This document shows, piece after piece, positions 12,601 through 27,600 of a stretch of 64,000 nt of DNA. The DNA lies in NCBI RefSeq assembly GCF_032884065.1, contig NC_088873.1:2840563-2904562 (forward strand). The letters are read 5' to 3'. The translations under genes and the position numbers were made by a program. The stretch's first letter is position 1. Every line of letters begins with the position of its first letter. The notes below the pieces were generated by a model. It was not told the DNA's origin. It saw only the letters and a list, made by a program, of their open reading frames with translations, and made no database searches. The stretch is from Artemia franciscana. Its lineage: Eukaryota > Arthropoda > Branchiopoda > Anostraca > Artemiidae.

Positions 12601-15600
12601 TTTAAACTGTTGCAGATGTTCAAAGGTCAAATGCCAAATGAGAAATCATAACTTGTTTTTATTCAATTCAAAATCCAGTTCAATGTTTCAAGGAAGTTTC
12701 ATCATAATACCCTTACATTTACAATTAGTATTAGCAGTATTCTTAGCAGTAGCAGTAGCATTAGAATAAATAGTAAATTATTTAGTATTTACAGTAGAAG
12801 TATCATGTACAAAAGGTTCTTTTGGTTAATTCTGCATCCCCATTAATATTCCCTGATATTTTCTACTTAACACTGTGTAACTGTGTTCTATGTAAAACTG
12901 TAGTAGTATTATTAGTAGAAGCAGTAGCATTAGTAGTAGTAGTAGTTATAAAAGTAGTAGTTTCAGTAGTTGCAGTATTAGGAATAGTTTAATCTTAACA
13001 CCAGTACTAGTGATAGCAGTAGCATTAGTAGTAGTTGTGGTAAAAGTATTAGTAGTAGCTATAAGTGTAGCAGTAGCAATAGTAGTAACAGTAGTAATAG
13101 TAGTTCTAGTAGTAACAGTGGTAGTAGAAGTATTAGCTATTGCAAAAGTAGCAAATAATATAGTGGTAATAGTAGTAAAATTGGTAATAATAGCAGTAGT
13201 AGTATTAGGTATAGCAAAAGTAAAAATGGCAATAGTGGTAATAGTAGTAACAATAGTAAAAATAGTAGCAGTAGTATTAGTAGTATGACTAGTAACAGAA
13301 GCTGTAAGCCGATAGCACATTTTGTAATGGTCAAGATTCCCCTAAACATTCCCTGTAGGCTTAACATCAATAATATTAGCCTTTAGTAATAAAATTTTTA
13401 GTAGTAGTAGTGGTATTAGTTGTAGGATTTTACTGGTAGTAGTATTTGTAGTAGCAATAATAGTAGCAGTAGAAGTAGTACCTGTAATAGTAGTAGTTTC
13501 CTTATTAGTAGAAGTAGTAGTAGTAATAGCAGGAGCAGTAGAAAAGAATCTACAAGATAACAATGGTTTAGGATAAAAAGAAAAAAAGTATATCTACAGC
13601 TAACAAAAATGAGGAATAAAATGCAAATATTGTGGTCAAGACCTTCTCCCATTGCATCCGCTGTCATAAAACAAAAACAAGGATTTAAAAAACAACCGAA
13701 AACACAAATAAAAACCAAACTGTAAATCACACCTCAGAAATAAAAGTAAAACCCTTTCCTTCCAAGGGTAAAAGGGTAACTCTGTAGGATTTCAAATCAT
13801 GAAAGGCAATTCAAGAAAGTGTATCAAAGTTCATTTGACTTGTTGTCGTTTTAATGCCAATCACTAACCAAGTCTTGCGATATCTGAAATTTTGCTAGGC
13901 TGCAGACTATTATAATTTGGAAGAGAAAAATCTTAATTAATTGTTTCATTATAAATGGGTCTCAAATTAGTTTTCACTCTATCCGTATTAAAAGCTACTT
14001 TTGTTGTATAAATTTTTTGGTTCCGACTTATTCTCTCTAAAAACTTTCAAGATACGTTAAACATAGGCAATTATTAAGCTATGTACAATCAACATGAAGT
14101 GTTATGAGTTGTCGGAAACTTTTCTTGCCAAGATGGGATCAAAGTTTTTAAGCCTAGAACTTAGCTTCGTGGATTTGTTTATTCTAAGCTTGTCTTCCAA
14201 CAACCTCTCTAAAAATTGTTGGTGAATTTCATTAATATAGTAACGAGCACAAGTACAGGAAATAAAGAAACACTTTACCCAGTTTTTGTCGGGTTGTGTC
14301 TTTCCCAGAGTTGTAAAAGGTCTGTAACTTTTTACAGTTAGTGAATTCTACGTTCAGTGTGTATTTTTTAAACAAATCTCAGTTGGGCACCCAGTTATGG
14401 AATATAGGATGAATTTAGGATTTTCTCTTTTCACTTGCCAGTGGGATGCTTTTAACTAGATACTCTGTTGTTTTGTATGCTTTATTGTGATTTAACCCAT
14501 TTCTTATAATAAATTCCGGCAACTTTATGAGATACCCATTACCAAATAGCTCGTCATTTATTGATTTGAGTTTTGGGTCTATATGAGCCCCATAATATAA
14601 CCGTATCATTCGATGAATCGAGGAAATGACCACTGTTCTCTTTACATACAGGAGAGGAATTAGGTGCATAGAAGATAAATACAAACATCTATAGTTGTTT
14701 GTGGGATTCCTGTTAATCAAAATCTGCTAGAAGACTTAATGAAACTGTCTAAAAAAGGCAGTTTGGGATTTTATCCAATTTCTAAAGTGAACCAAAGATC
14801 CAAATATAGCGTACTAATATGTGCCTTAATATGTAGCCTCTTCATTGTCCCAAACAGAATTCAAATTATGCACAAACCGAACCCAAAAAGAATGTTTTAG
14901 AGAAAAACTAGAGTTTTCAAAATATTTCTATGTAAAAAGTGGCAAAAAATGTGAGAGTACCCATTGGTAGACCTATATTTTGATGTAAAAAATTATTTTA
15001 TATCGCAAAGAATGAAGGTGAAAGAAGGAGGAATCAAACACAGCGTTCTGGCAAACGAGACTGATAATGGTTTCAAATTTTAAAGTAAGGTGGTCACTTG
15101 TGGTTATTTTGTCTCTATTGTTTTCTAGTTTTTTGTTAAGCAAATTAACATTTTCTGATATCACAGGACACATGTAAGAAAATGGCTTCAAAATTTCTCT
15201 AAGTCATACCATTTTATATTCAGGTCTTCCAATCTTTAACATGGTTAAATGACTGGTTAAATTTACAGATTTTTTGTAGACAGCCGAAAAGAGGATGAAT
15301 ATTTTTGGAATGGCCATTTCATATTCTGGGGGCAAGAGAGCAAGAAGAAGCCACAATGGGTCGTAGAAGTACTGCCTCTTTGTGGATTTCTTAAATAATA
15401 AAAAATATTAGGAGTAGAGTGGTCTTATGGATAAAAATATTATAGATCTGTTGAGTAATGAGCCTTCTATGTTTTAAAGTTCCGAGTTTTTTTCTTTTCC
15501 ATTAATTTTGGTCATATGACAATCTATAGGTAAAATATTTTGGTCTTTGAGTTTTTGAAATTTTATTACTAAGGAGAAAAACTTTGTTCTAATGATCTTT

Positions 15601-18600
15601 TAACTCAGTAAACCACGATTCCCCACTAGTGAAAGTCTTTTAGTTTACCCAGGGGGAAGCAGCTTGGGCAAGTTCAAAACTTTCCATAGACATTTTAAAC
15701 TAACCTGCAATAGCCTTGAATTTTATTGTCCTTGAAAATACAGTTGGGTGATTTTTCAGAATTTTTTTAAATCATTGTAAAATTCACTATTTTCAAAACT
15801 TAATTTTGGTGGAGATGCAACCAAAACTGAGTATATGACAATATTATTCCGGAGTTTTAAAAGCCTATAGTTCCCAGCCATAGGGTCTATGAAACGCTAA
15901 TGTTGCACAACACACAGAGTTTGAACACACTGCTCGATAACTAAATAGGCTTACAATTCAATCATTAGGATTTGCGACATTTTAAACTAACCTGCAATAG
16001 CCTTGAATTTTATTGTCCTTGAAAATACAGTTGGGTGATTTTTCAGAATTTTTTTAAATCATTGTAAAATTCACTATTTTCAAAACTTAATTTTGGTGGA
16101 GATGCAACCAAAACTGAGTATATGACAATATTATTCCGGAGTTTTAAAAGCCTATAGTTCCCAGCCATAGGGTCTATGAAACGCTAATGTTGCACAACAC
16201 ACAGAGTTTGAACACACTGCTCGATAACTAAATAGGCTTACAATTCAATCATTAGGATTTGCGGTACCAAAAAAAGTCTTATGGATGTGAAAATAATGGC
16301 ATATTTCAGTGTACAGACTCCCTCTAAGCGGTATTAATCTATTAATAAAACTGCTGTTATGCTTAACGAATTAACTGGTAAAAAGGAATACACTGATGCG
16401 GCCATAATTACTTTTCATATAGGGGTAGTCAGTGACAATGAAGAAGGGGAAAAGTAGAGTAAAGGCCCTTCCTATGATATTTCAACTGGTAATATACGAA
16501 TGATAGAGCTTGATATCAATTATTCTTCTGTGACAGACAATATAGATGAAAAAACCGAATACAGACTTCCTACAACTTCTACTTTGTATGCTGCTGGTGT
16601 CCATGACGTACCATTATGCCTTATTAGGAAAACAGCTGCAACGGTATTGCAAGGACAAAAATCGTATCTACGAAATCTGAACCGTCAAAAAAAACAAAGG
16701 TACATGTCAAAATTGAAACAGATAACTTAGTCTTGGAATCTTTTACAAAAATACCACTGAGATTGAGAGACAATGATAGTCACAACAAGCATGCAGAATC
16801 TTAAGTTGTTTTTTCAGTTTTAAGACAAAACTATTCGCGCTGTTTACATATGGGAAACTTCATGACATATTTTTCAGGATGATGTGACATCCGACTTCAC
16901 ATTAATGTTCGAAGAACTTAAAAACTTTTAGAAAATTATGCTAGTATCAGGGTAACATCACTTTTCAAGTGAATTAATGCACTGGTTTCGTTCAAAGTGT
17001 CTGGTGACTCCCTTAGTTGGGCAAGTCATAAGTAGAAATACATTTATGAATGCCAATAATAAACAAACACGCTTCAAATAACAATGAACTCCAGGAAAGC
17101 AACAAAATGGTTAAAGAGATGCCAATTTTTGAAGCCATGAGTACTAAACTTCAGTATTATCGGAATTGATACTACAGAGAATCTATTCATACGAACAAAT
17201 GATACATTTCTTTGATTTTCATTGCTATAGAATGATTATTGGAAATAATTGATAATTATTGGAAATAATTAATATTAGATACAGAACATGTGCGTTGGTT
17301 TTTTTTTATTGATATCTTTCCAAAATAAATTTATACAATGGAAAACTTATTGCCTGCTGTTGAAAAAATTAACTATCATAAAGTCTTCTTTCGTGATTTT
17401 TTCCCCAGCCAGGATCTTCTCACACAACATCATTCTTAAGGACTCCATGCCACAGTCTGTGCTTAAAAATCACTTGAAGGATGTTCTCTCAGAGATATCA
17501 AGGCTATCGAGAAGAAAGGACGTGTTTATTGTAAGTATAGGTCAGATGGTGCTGGCTCTAAGACAGAAGGATAATACCACAAATTGTGTAGTAAGAAACT
17601 ACAACTCTATTAAACTAAATAATTAGTTAAAAAGCAAATTTAATCAACAGAAAAAAACTTACCAACTAGTTGAGACCCTGCAAAAAAAAATATACAAAGC
17701 TGGAGTGAAGAGAGTGTCAAATTATACTTCCAACTGTGTTGCGAGTAATTCCATATTTAACTTTAATTTATTTTGTATACTATCTTTTGTGAATCATGAC
17801 AAAAGGATACGTTCAAAAATGTCCGTCAGTTCTATGGAGAACATTAATATCCAAGTTTTCCAAATAGGAACATAGTGCCAGTTTAGTTATTGCAAAAAAG
17901 TATTCGACGCCGCCAAACTTTAAGTTACAAAACCCAATCTCACTGCACTAAAGCAATTATCGTAAAATCTTACCGGTAACTGTTCTTGGGCATTAATGTG
18001 TTAGAATCTACAAACAGGGAGTCTCTCTACGACCTACCGTGGCTTCTTATACCCCTCCTGCTACTTGAAAAGAGAAATGGGAGTCTAGATTTTGATTTTG
18101 TCCTGTTATGCCCAACCTAAATTTGTATATTAAAATACTTGTGGTTGCCTCTAAATTGGTAGAACTGACCAACAACTGGGAGAGAGGTCGCTGGGAAACT
18201 AATATTCAATCAACAAATCTATGAAGCTACGCTTTAGATCCAAGTGTTTCAATTCCACCTTAGCCCAACGTGTTTACATCAACATACATTAATTTATTTT
18301 AATTTAAAATACCTCCTTTATTGCCTCTGCTATAGGTCTTTTACAATACATTTTCAGAGAGGCAGTTAAAATCAAGGAATATGTGAAAAAACATTACGCC
18401 TTTATTAGAAATACGAAAGAAAAATATTTGAGCCCCATTGATAATGAAATACTTAATTCAGATTTTTTTTCTATACTGTAATACTTTCCGACCTTGAAAA
18501 TTTTTAGATAATACCATACATGGTAAGTAATTGGCCTTTTAAATAGCACTAAACAAAATGAACTTTACCCAGTTACTTTTTTATTGTTGCTGAGAAAAAA

Positions 18601-21600
18601 AAAACTACTATTTTAGTGTTTCTTACGTTTGGTAATATTTATTGTTTGGTTTTGAGGTACATTTTTATTTTTGCACTAAGGACGGTCAACCAGAGGTTTT
18701 GACCGAAATATTCGCATTGCTCTTTATTTTAGTTTTCTAAATTAATACCCTTAGTTCCTCCCGAAATATTACCAATACGTCTGTTTGATAAGTTGTTTCC
18801 GAAAAGTAAGTATTTATTTACTTTAATAATCCCCTCAACATTCACTGGAAATTTTACCATATTGCCGTTAGTCTTGGAAGTAGTAGGAAGCAGATTTTGA
18901 ACTAAAAAATACTATGTCTGTACTATTACTTCTACTACTACCATTAGTACTATTGCTGCTACTGCCACTACAATCTGTTTTTATTTGTAAATCCACTTAA
19001 ATCATAATCCTGAAAATTTAAACCTATTAACCTTAGTTCTTCTTGAAATGGTGCTGGTACACCCTTATGACAACTTACTTTCGATATATTGCGATTTTAT
19101 TTACTTCAGCATCCCCCTTAACATTCCTTCGAAAGTCTTACTATGTTACTCTTAGCCCTGGAAATAGTAGCTAAATTGGTAGAGATATTAGTAGAAGTAG
19201 TAATAATATTAGTGGGCACCACAGCAGTAGAAGCAGTAATATAAATTTTGACCGTTGTTTGATTTAACATACACCTAAACATTCCCTCAAAATTTTAACT
19301 TTGTGCTATAAGCCGTTCCTGGAATTTTCCTGATACATCCTTTTGACAAACTATTGCATATGGAGATTTTTTATTTAGTTTTACATTTCATGAATGTTTT
19401 ATCTGAATACCTGTAGCCTTAATAGTAGTGGTAGTTCTAGTGGCTATTTAGGATCAGTAGCAATTGTAGTAAGTGCAGTATTAGAGTATTTTCTATTAAA
19501 AATTGAAGCAATAATGGTAGTAGTAGAAGTGTGGCAGAGGCGTGCACAATACAACTTTTGGTTATTTAAAAATCTTCTGAAATGTATTTCTAAATTTTTA
19601 ACTTCTTACCCAAAACTATTTTTGAGAATCTGCTCTTAAGTCTTTGTAACATCCTGCGGGCACATAGTGTGTTTTGATTTAGTTCAATATTCCCCTGGAA
19701 ATTTAACGAAAAAACTCCATAAGGCAAATACTGATTTTGGACACCCATTCTCAGGTTGTCCAGGACCCCCTTGATCAAACATATACCCTCTTTTCCTGTA
19801 GTAAATCCTAATGCTAAACAAGTGGTAAATTGCTTAGCATACATTTTCTGCCAAAAGGGCTATGGGGGCTTTTGTCATTTCCACAGGCATTGTTATTTGA
19901 AGTTTCTACTATAAGGAACATAGTATGGTTATGCAGATTTTCATCAGAAAGTTTTGTGGAAGGGGAGAAAAAAGTACATGGGAGGGGCCTATTTCCCTTT
20001 CAACAAGTTACGAGTTTTGAAATGTACACTAAAAATTTCAATTCATAATGAAATGAGATCTCCCGATAATTCCATATTAGTATAAAGCTATAAATGAACA
20101 ATAGGTTAAAAAACATAGCTCCAGCTACGATGTCTACTTGGGCTTTGCTATTGAAATATTTTTGCGATTGTAATATTCATATTCACTAATTGTCTCTGGA
20201 AAGGATTGGAAATCCTGGAAGTGTCCTGGGAAATCCTGGAAAGATTTAAAGTAAGCTTTAGCGACGGATAATTTTTATCAAGCCTAAGGCCAGTTTCTAT
20301 TTTAGGCTTTCGGTTCATATGACACTGAATGTGCAAGTGCCCTATAACCTTGAAATGCAGACTGCTTAGTATCATGGAAAGCTCTCATACGGCTGCTCGC
20401 TTGGAACATATATAACTTCGTGTAGTTTTCCATCTATAAACAGAAAAGTCGGGATATATAATAGGACATTAATTTTTTTTACTTGTCACGAAGAAACAGT
20501 AATGATTACGGTTAAGATATATTATATTAATGAATGATCCAGTCAGAAGACAGGCATAAGAATGAAAAAAAAAATGTAGATTGTACTCTTTTTTGTGAGG
20601 ACGGGATAAAGCCTATTCTTTCTTCGTCTAAACACAAAAGTCTGAGTCTCTTTTACCCTCTCACTTGCACAAACAAATTCCGGGATCTTGAGTTTAGTCC
20701 CCTTGCATTGAAACAAAAAAGGATATACATACACAACGTATAAAATTCATTAATTTTAGGTGAATATACTAATAGCATGCAATCTTTTTAAACTGTATGT
20801 GCTACTTACTCGCCTTCATTCTTCAAAAAAATAAAAATATACGACTCTCCTTATTCTTGGAGACACAATAACGCTTTGTGTTAGGTTGCTGTCAACTCAG
20901 AGACACATAATACCTGTTATAAAACATCGTAATATTGGCTGGGAGTTATCGGCATTTCCAATTGTATAAGAAAACTTACGTTATATGGTGAGCTGTTAAT
21001 CTTTTTTTAGATAAGACATGCAAGCTGCTCCAGGAGCATGCTGCTATTTAAAAAAAATTAAACTACTTGTCTACTTACTTCTTATATTCTATGCTGTATT
21101 TTTGCAGTTGGTACCTTGTTCCTAAGATCCATAATAAAAACTGGGGGAATCTCATTTAGAACCAAATGAGATTCATTTGCACATCCTGTAAGTTACAAAC
21201 CTTTTCCCAGTAATAGGTTAAATTCAAAGGTAAGACAGAACACCCATATGCGACGATTCTCTATAGGAGGGCAACGGCAGAAGGGTGAAAGATCTAGATA
21301 TATGAAAAACAGCCTCTGAAAAGGGCTGTCTCTACTCTTCCAATATACCTGCAAACTAAGGACCTTGCAGTTAACTCAATCCTCACTTGAGGAGTGGTAC
21401 CCTTCGAGGAAATTATAGCCTAGTAAACGAGACAGCATTCCCACGAGATTTCTTTTAAGGGAAAATTTTTCTTGGCTTGATCTATTTTGGTGGGTTATCT
21501 CTTAATAGCTGATTTATTTACTATGGGCTGCTTGTAGGCATGAATATATAATGAATCCGGAGGTCAATAGGCTTTAGACTGTCTGTATAGGATTTCGAAT

Positions 21601-24600
21601 CTTGTTGATAGAAGAAAATGATTCCTTATACCAAACTGCTTTTCAATTTACGAAAAATTGAGAAAACAAAAAACGGGTTTAATTTCTATAAGCCAGGAAA
21701 CAAAAATAAATAAAACATATAAATTACACTTTAATTAAAAAAATTAAAATACACCAAATATTTCGGCCCCGCGTCCCTGAGCTCTTCTAAACGGAAAAAA
21801 AAATACAAATCAGCAATCGAAGACTTTTAAGACATCATAAAAAAATTATTCCAAGACAACTAAAACACCACGAAAAAAATATAAACAATAAAGTAAATAA
21901 GAACAATTCACATTATAAAACAGAACTCCCTAAAGTAATAACTTTAGAATAAAACTAAAGCAACTGTTTATAATGAAACTTTCCTCTGCCACATTCGGTG
22001 CGTAGGTAGGAAAATATTAAAAATGAAAATTATTAATACTTGCAACAAAACAAAAGCAGGTCACCCAACCCCAAATCCAATCAAAATCTTACAGGTTAAT
22101 GAAGCAAAGTTATGAATTATAAATTCAATGGATGTTTTCATTTGCTATTTTAGCAGCAGTTCGTTTACTTCTTAAAGCATTTACCTTGCTTTGACTTTCT
22201 TTCGCAAGGTAATTGCTTGTTTCGGGACAATTATGAAAATCAGTACTCGTTGAAGTTTTTGACTAGTCTTTAATTTTACCATTTTAAATTGAATTTATCT
22301 TAAAATCCCCTTCATCTCTATTAATACCAATAACCCCTTTAGATAATTGTTTTTATTTCAATAATTTCTCTGAAACTTTGAAAAAGTCCTAAAGACTTAT
22401 CAACAATTTTTGTCTGATCAAATAAAACATTGTGATGAGGAAAATTGTACACGTGTTCCACTATAGTGGATTCAAATGTTTCAGGTTTTTTATTCTGTCT
22501 TAGTGAGCAATCTATCGCATTTTTGTGTTGCTTTAGCCCATTTTGTAAATTCTGCAATGTTCTACCTACATAAAATTTACCACAAGAGCATGGAATTTTG
22601 TAGCCACCTGTTGTATATTTCTTGGAACTTTATCTTTTCCATTATTTGGCCATGAGCTTATGTTTTGTCCTAATTTAGAGTATTTTTTATGTTATGTTTT
22701 TTAATTCTCTCCTTAATTTCTGTGACTACATTGGGATATAAGGCAAAGTTATGTTATTTTTTTTTTTGTGTTGATCCATTTTCTTCTAATATTATAGGCT
22801 CCTTTAACTTTTTTTTTTCCTTTTTTCAATTATTTGAAAATCATTTTTTCGGCATATTCATTTGCTACTAGAATATCCTTAATTAAACTTTTTTTTTAAA
22901 TATACTTTGTTGGTTTCTTCATACGCATGATTTCCAACAAATTATATCAATTTCCAAAAATTCTTTTGAACATGTTTTAAGGTTATCGAGGGAAAAATTA
23001 AACCAAAAATTTTTGCAATTAAAAAGGGAACATGAAAGACAAAATATTTCAACTTATAAACCTAATCATCTCCCAGGACCAGGTGTGATTAATTTGACAA
23101 AGAACAAAAAGGAAACCAAAGAACAAAAGGAAATCATTAAAAAATGTATAAAATTTGGACTAAATCTAAAAAAAGTACCGGGTAGAAGATATAATTTCAA
23201 AGATTGAGACAGGGATTTATATGTTTTCAAAAGATTTTAATAATGTAGATGATTTAAGACTGGGAGTTGTAAATATTTTAAAAGATTTTGAAAATTTTCA
23301 AGAAAACCTTAGGAACAAAGATACAAAAATTTGGAAAGATTTAAAAAAAGATGATTATCTAATAATAACGATAGCTGATAAAAGCAATACAGTAGTAAAA
23401 AAAATATCGAAAAAGATGATTATGATAGTAAAATAGAAACAATTCTAAAGGATATTTCAACATACAAAAAACTTAACTGATCTGCAGACCCAACTGCATC
23501 TTATGCTGCAAAACTAAGAAAGGATTTAGAAGACCTTAAAATTAATCAAAATATAAAACCACAGATGTACCATAAGTTTTTTCCGATGGGATCAGTTTGC
23601 CCAAGAAAATACGGTTTGCCAAAAATACGTAATACAGGTATTCCTCTAAGACTCATAGTATCAACGAGAAACTCACCAGCAGAAAATAATTAAAAAATGG
23701 GTAACAATGACGCTTGAGCCTTTATTATATCTCCAAAAGGTCTTATATAAGAAACTCAGAATAAAAAAAAAATAAACTTAAAAATATTGAACTATCAAAT
23801 GATTCTAGACTTGTAAGTTTTGATATAAAATCAAGGTATACATTTATACCTTTCGATAAATCTGTATTTGTTTTATCCAAAAAACTTGATTTGCATAAAA
23901 GTGAGATAGAAGAATTATCTGGAGGTATTTAGATTGAAACTATATTAAATTTAATTAAAATAACTAGCAAGTATACTAATTATTTCAAATTTAGAGATAG
24001 TTTTTTAACATCAAGCTAGAGGATTAGCAATGGGAGAACCCTTAAGTCCACTGTTAGCAAATATTTATGTAGAGTATGTAAAGACTTTAGCTATTGATAC
24101 ATATTTCTTAAAGCCTAAATTTTGGGACAGATATATGGATGATCTTCTAGTTAGTTGGAATCATGTGGAATCACAACTTGAAGATTTTCTGGGAAATTTC
24201 AATAATTTGGGCGGGGAATTAGTTCTTAAAATTGAAAATGAAACAGAGAATAAGTTAATTTTTCTGGATATTTGGATCCATAGAAAGAATAATGAACTAT
24301 TTTTTTCAATTCACCGTAAACCAACTAGTAACAACCGCTATTTGTCTTTCGCATCAAATCACCCGATCCAAGTAAAAAGGGGGGTAAATATATCTTTAGT
24401 TGATAGAGTGTTAAAATTGGCTTAACAAGAATAAATGAGTAGTGAAATATTTTTTATTAAGGATATTCTAGTAGGAAATGGATATCCCGAAAATATGATT
24501 TCTCAAATAACTGAAAAAAGGAAAATGAAGTTAATGGAGCCTATAGTATTAGAAGAAAATGGATTGACTAAAAAAACAACTTAAATATCTAACAGAAATT

Positions 24601-27600
24601 AAGGAGAGAATTGAAAAAAACATAATATAAAAATAGCTTTTGAATCAGGGCAAAATATAAGCTCATGGCTAAATAATGGAAAAGATGAAATTCCAAGAAA
24701 TATACATCAGGGGGTAAAAAAATTCCATGCTCTTGTGGTAAATTTTATTTAGGTAGAACACAACAGAATTTACAAAATAGGCTACAGCAGAACAAAAATG
24801 CGATAGATTGCTCGCTAGGACAGAATAAATAACCTAAGACATTTGAATCCGCTATAGCGGAACAGGTGTATAATTTTCCTCATTCACAATATTTTATTTG
24901 ATCAGACAAAATAGTTGATGAGTCTGGTGGGCTTTTACAAAGTTTCAGAGAAATTATTGAAATAAAAAATATTATCTCTGGGGATAGTAGTAGTAATAGA
25001 GATGAAGGGATTTTAAGATAAATTCAATTTATAATAGTTTAATTAGAGACCAGTCAAAAACTCCAACGAGTACTGATTTGTAAAATTGTCCCAAAACAAG
25101 TAATAACCTTGGTCAAGCAAGGTCAATGCTTTAAGAAGTCAACGGACTGAAGCTAAAATAGCAAATGAAAAAATCTATTTAATTTATAATTCATAACTTT
25201 GAATCATTAGCCGTTAAGAGTTTGATTGGATTTCGGGTTGGTGACCTGTTTTTGTTTTGTTGAAAGTGTTGATAATTTTCATTTTTAATAGATTCTTATT
25301 TATACACCGAATGTGGCAAAGGAAAGTTTCATTATATACAATTTCTTTAGTTTGATTCTAAAGTTATTACAGTCAATGCAGGAATTTTGTTTTATAATTT
25401 GAGTTGTTCTTATTTATTTTATTGTTAATATTTTTTTTTGGTGGTGTTTTAGTTGTAGTGGTATAATTTTCTTATGATGTCTTAAAAAAGTTTAAAATTG
25501 TCGATTTCTAATTTTTTTATATTTTTTTCCGTTGAAAAAGGCTCTCGGATGTGGGGCCGAAATATTCAGAGTATTTTTGTTTTTTTAGTTAAAGTGTGGT
25601 CTATATATTAAATTTTTGTTCACTGCTTCATAGAAATTAAACCTGTTTTTTCTTTACTCATTTTTTTGTTGATAGAAGAGCACCACCAATTACTGAAAAC
25701 CAGGTTGTGACCAAAATGGGCTCAATAATGCAAAAGGCCCAAATTCACTCAAGGTCCCAGGGACTTCTTGTAGTCCGGTTTCAAGTCGTCTGAAGGGTGT
25801 CGTTGTGGACTTGAGAAGATCTGTGATCCCCGTCTTGTACTGTTATTTTGGATTATTGCTTTTTTCGGGGCCAAAATAATTTCAATGATTTAAAGTATAT
25901 GGAAAGTGAAACATGGAATGTTACGACGTAAATAAGTAACTAACGTAGGGACATTTTAATTGAAAAATTCACATTATTCGAATTGGACCTATTAATAGTT
26001 TCAGAAAGTCGCATTTCTGGGGTAGGAATTATAATTCTAGGTGATATAGGATCTGTTTCTTCAGGCAGAAAGAATGGGATACATTGACAGGAAGTAGAGC
26101 TCATGATTAACTTGGAAGCTAATAAGTCTTGTTCGGGCTGGGAGTGTATTAATAATAGAATACTAATCTTTCACTGTATGACTAAAAAGTTCAGGTTATC
26201 AGTTATAGCAGTATGTTTCCCTATAAAATCAACTACTAAAAGACTCAGATGAATTTTACTTTCAGTTGCAGTATTTGGTAGAGATAGTAAATGATAGGAT
26301 TCTAGCGTACGTGAATTTGATGTAGGAAAAGAAAACAGTAATAGCTACAGACTGCTGCAAAATTGTAGGAATAACATTCTAGTTATAACCAATGTGGTGT
26401 TTAGGCAAAAAATGGCCCATAAGGCAATATGGTAACAATATGGTAAGACGGCAAACCTCATTGATTAGATTACAGTAAACAGAAGAATAGCAGGATCAGT
26501 AAAAGATACTACGGTATATAGGAGTGCTGTTATTGATGTTAAAAGTAAAGATCACCATCTAGTAGTGTCTAGGGTTAATTTAAAGCTGAAATTTTGGATG
26601 CATAACTACCTCCAGGAAAGTTACAATGTCTGTAGACTCTAGGATAAAAATTTGAAAGAAAGTTTCCAGGAACAGTTAAATACTAAACCGGAGAATTTGA
26701 AATTTGACATTGTTTAAGAAGAATGTAATAATTTTATGAAACCAATTTTTGAACTTACTGATGGTATTCTAGGGAAAAAAGTTTAGAACGCAGCCAGGAG
26801 TATTAATGAAAACTCTTATATTTAATAGACAAGAGAAGAGGCTTGTACAAGAGTTATCTGAGGGATAGATCATACAGAAACAAAAGTAATGTAAAATAAA
26901 GTTAAAAAACAATTAAAATTTTAACTAAGAAGGCGTAAAGTGGAGGTTATGAATTGAAATGCCGAGAAACTGGAATCTCAATTTATTAACTGGCATGCTA
27001 ATAAATTGATAGGAAGTAGTCAATTCGGACTTGTTCCGGTTGAATACAGGAGTGGGGCCAAAGTTTGTGATAAGGAACGAGTTACAGAGAGACGGATAGA
27101 ATACTTTGACAATGGGATAAACTGAGATTGAGTTACATAAAACAATAGAGGAAAATGAAAAAGTTTGTGATACGTTTGTTGTGAAGGCAGATTTGTTTTG
27201 TGGAAAAATAGGAAAAAAGTGACAGTGCTAAAAAAAAAAAAAAGATTAAAGGTTTCGATAGTTTGGTAAATAAGTTTCTTAAATATGGTGGCTCTGGGGT
27301 TGTAAATAAGTTAGTGAAGAATATAAATATGATTTTTGAAAAAGGGGAAGCACCTAAGATCTTAAGAAAGCCTTGATTAAACTTATGAATAAGAAAGGTG
27401 ATAAGAGTGATCGTGGTAATCATCGAGGCATTAGGCTGGCCTCTTTGGTTATCAAATTACTTGGTAGTATGATTATTTTTAGTTTGAGAGATAGTTTTAA
27501 AAAAAATTACAAGAGAAGAACAGTGCGGTTTAAAAAAGGATGTTTGAATAAAAATTTTCTTTTAGGTTAATAATTGATAACTGCCTGAGTTATCAAATAG

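Noticed and set aside
12946..13730. Val-, Thr- and Leu-rich open frames on both strands
   Set aside because: Translation of the imperfect TAG/GTA triplet array; no non-repeat homology.
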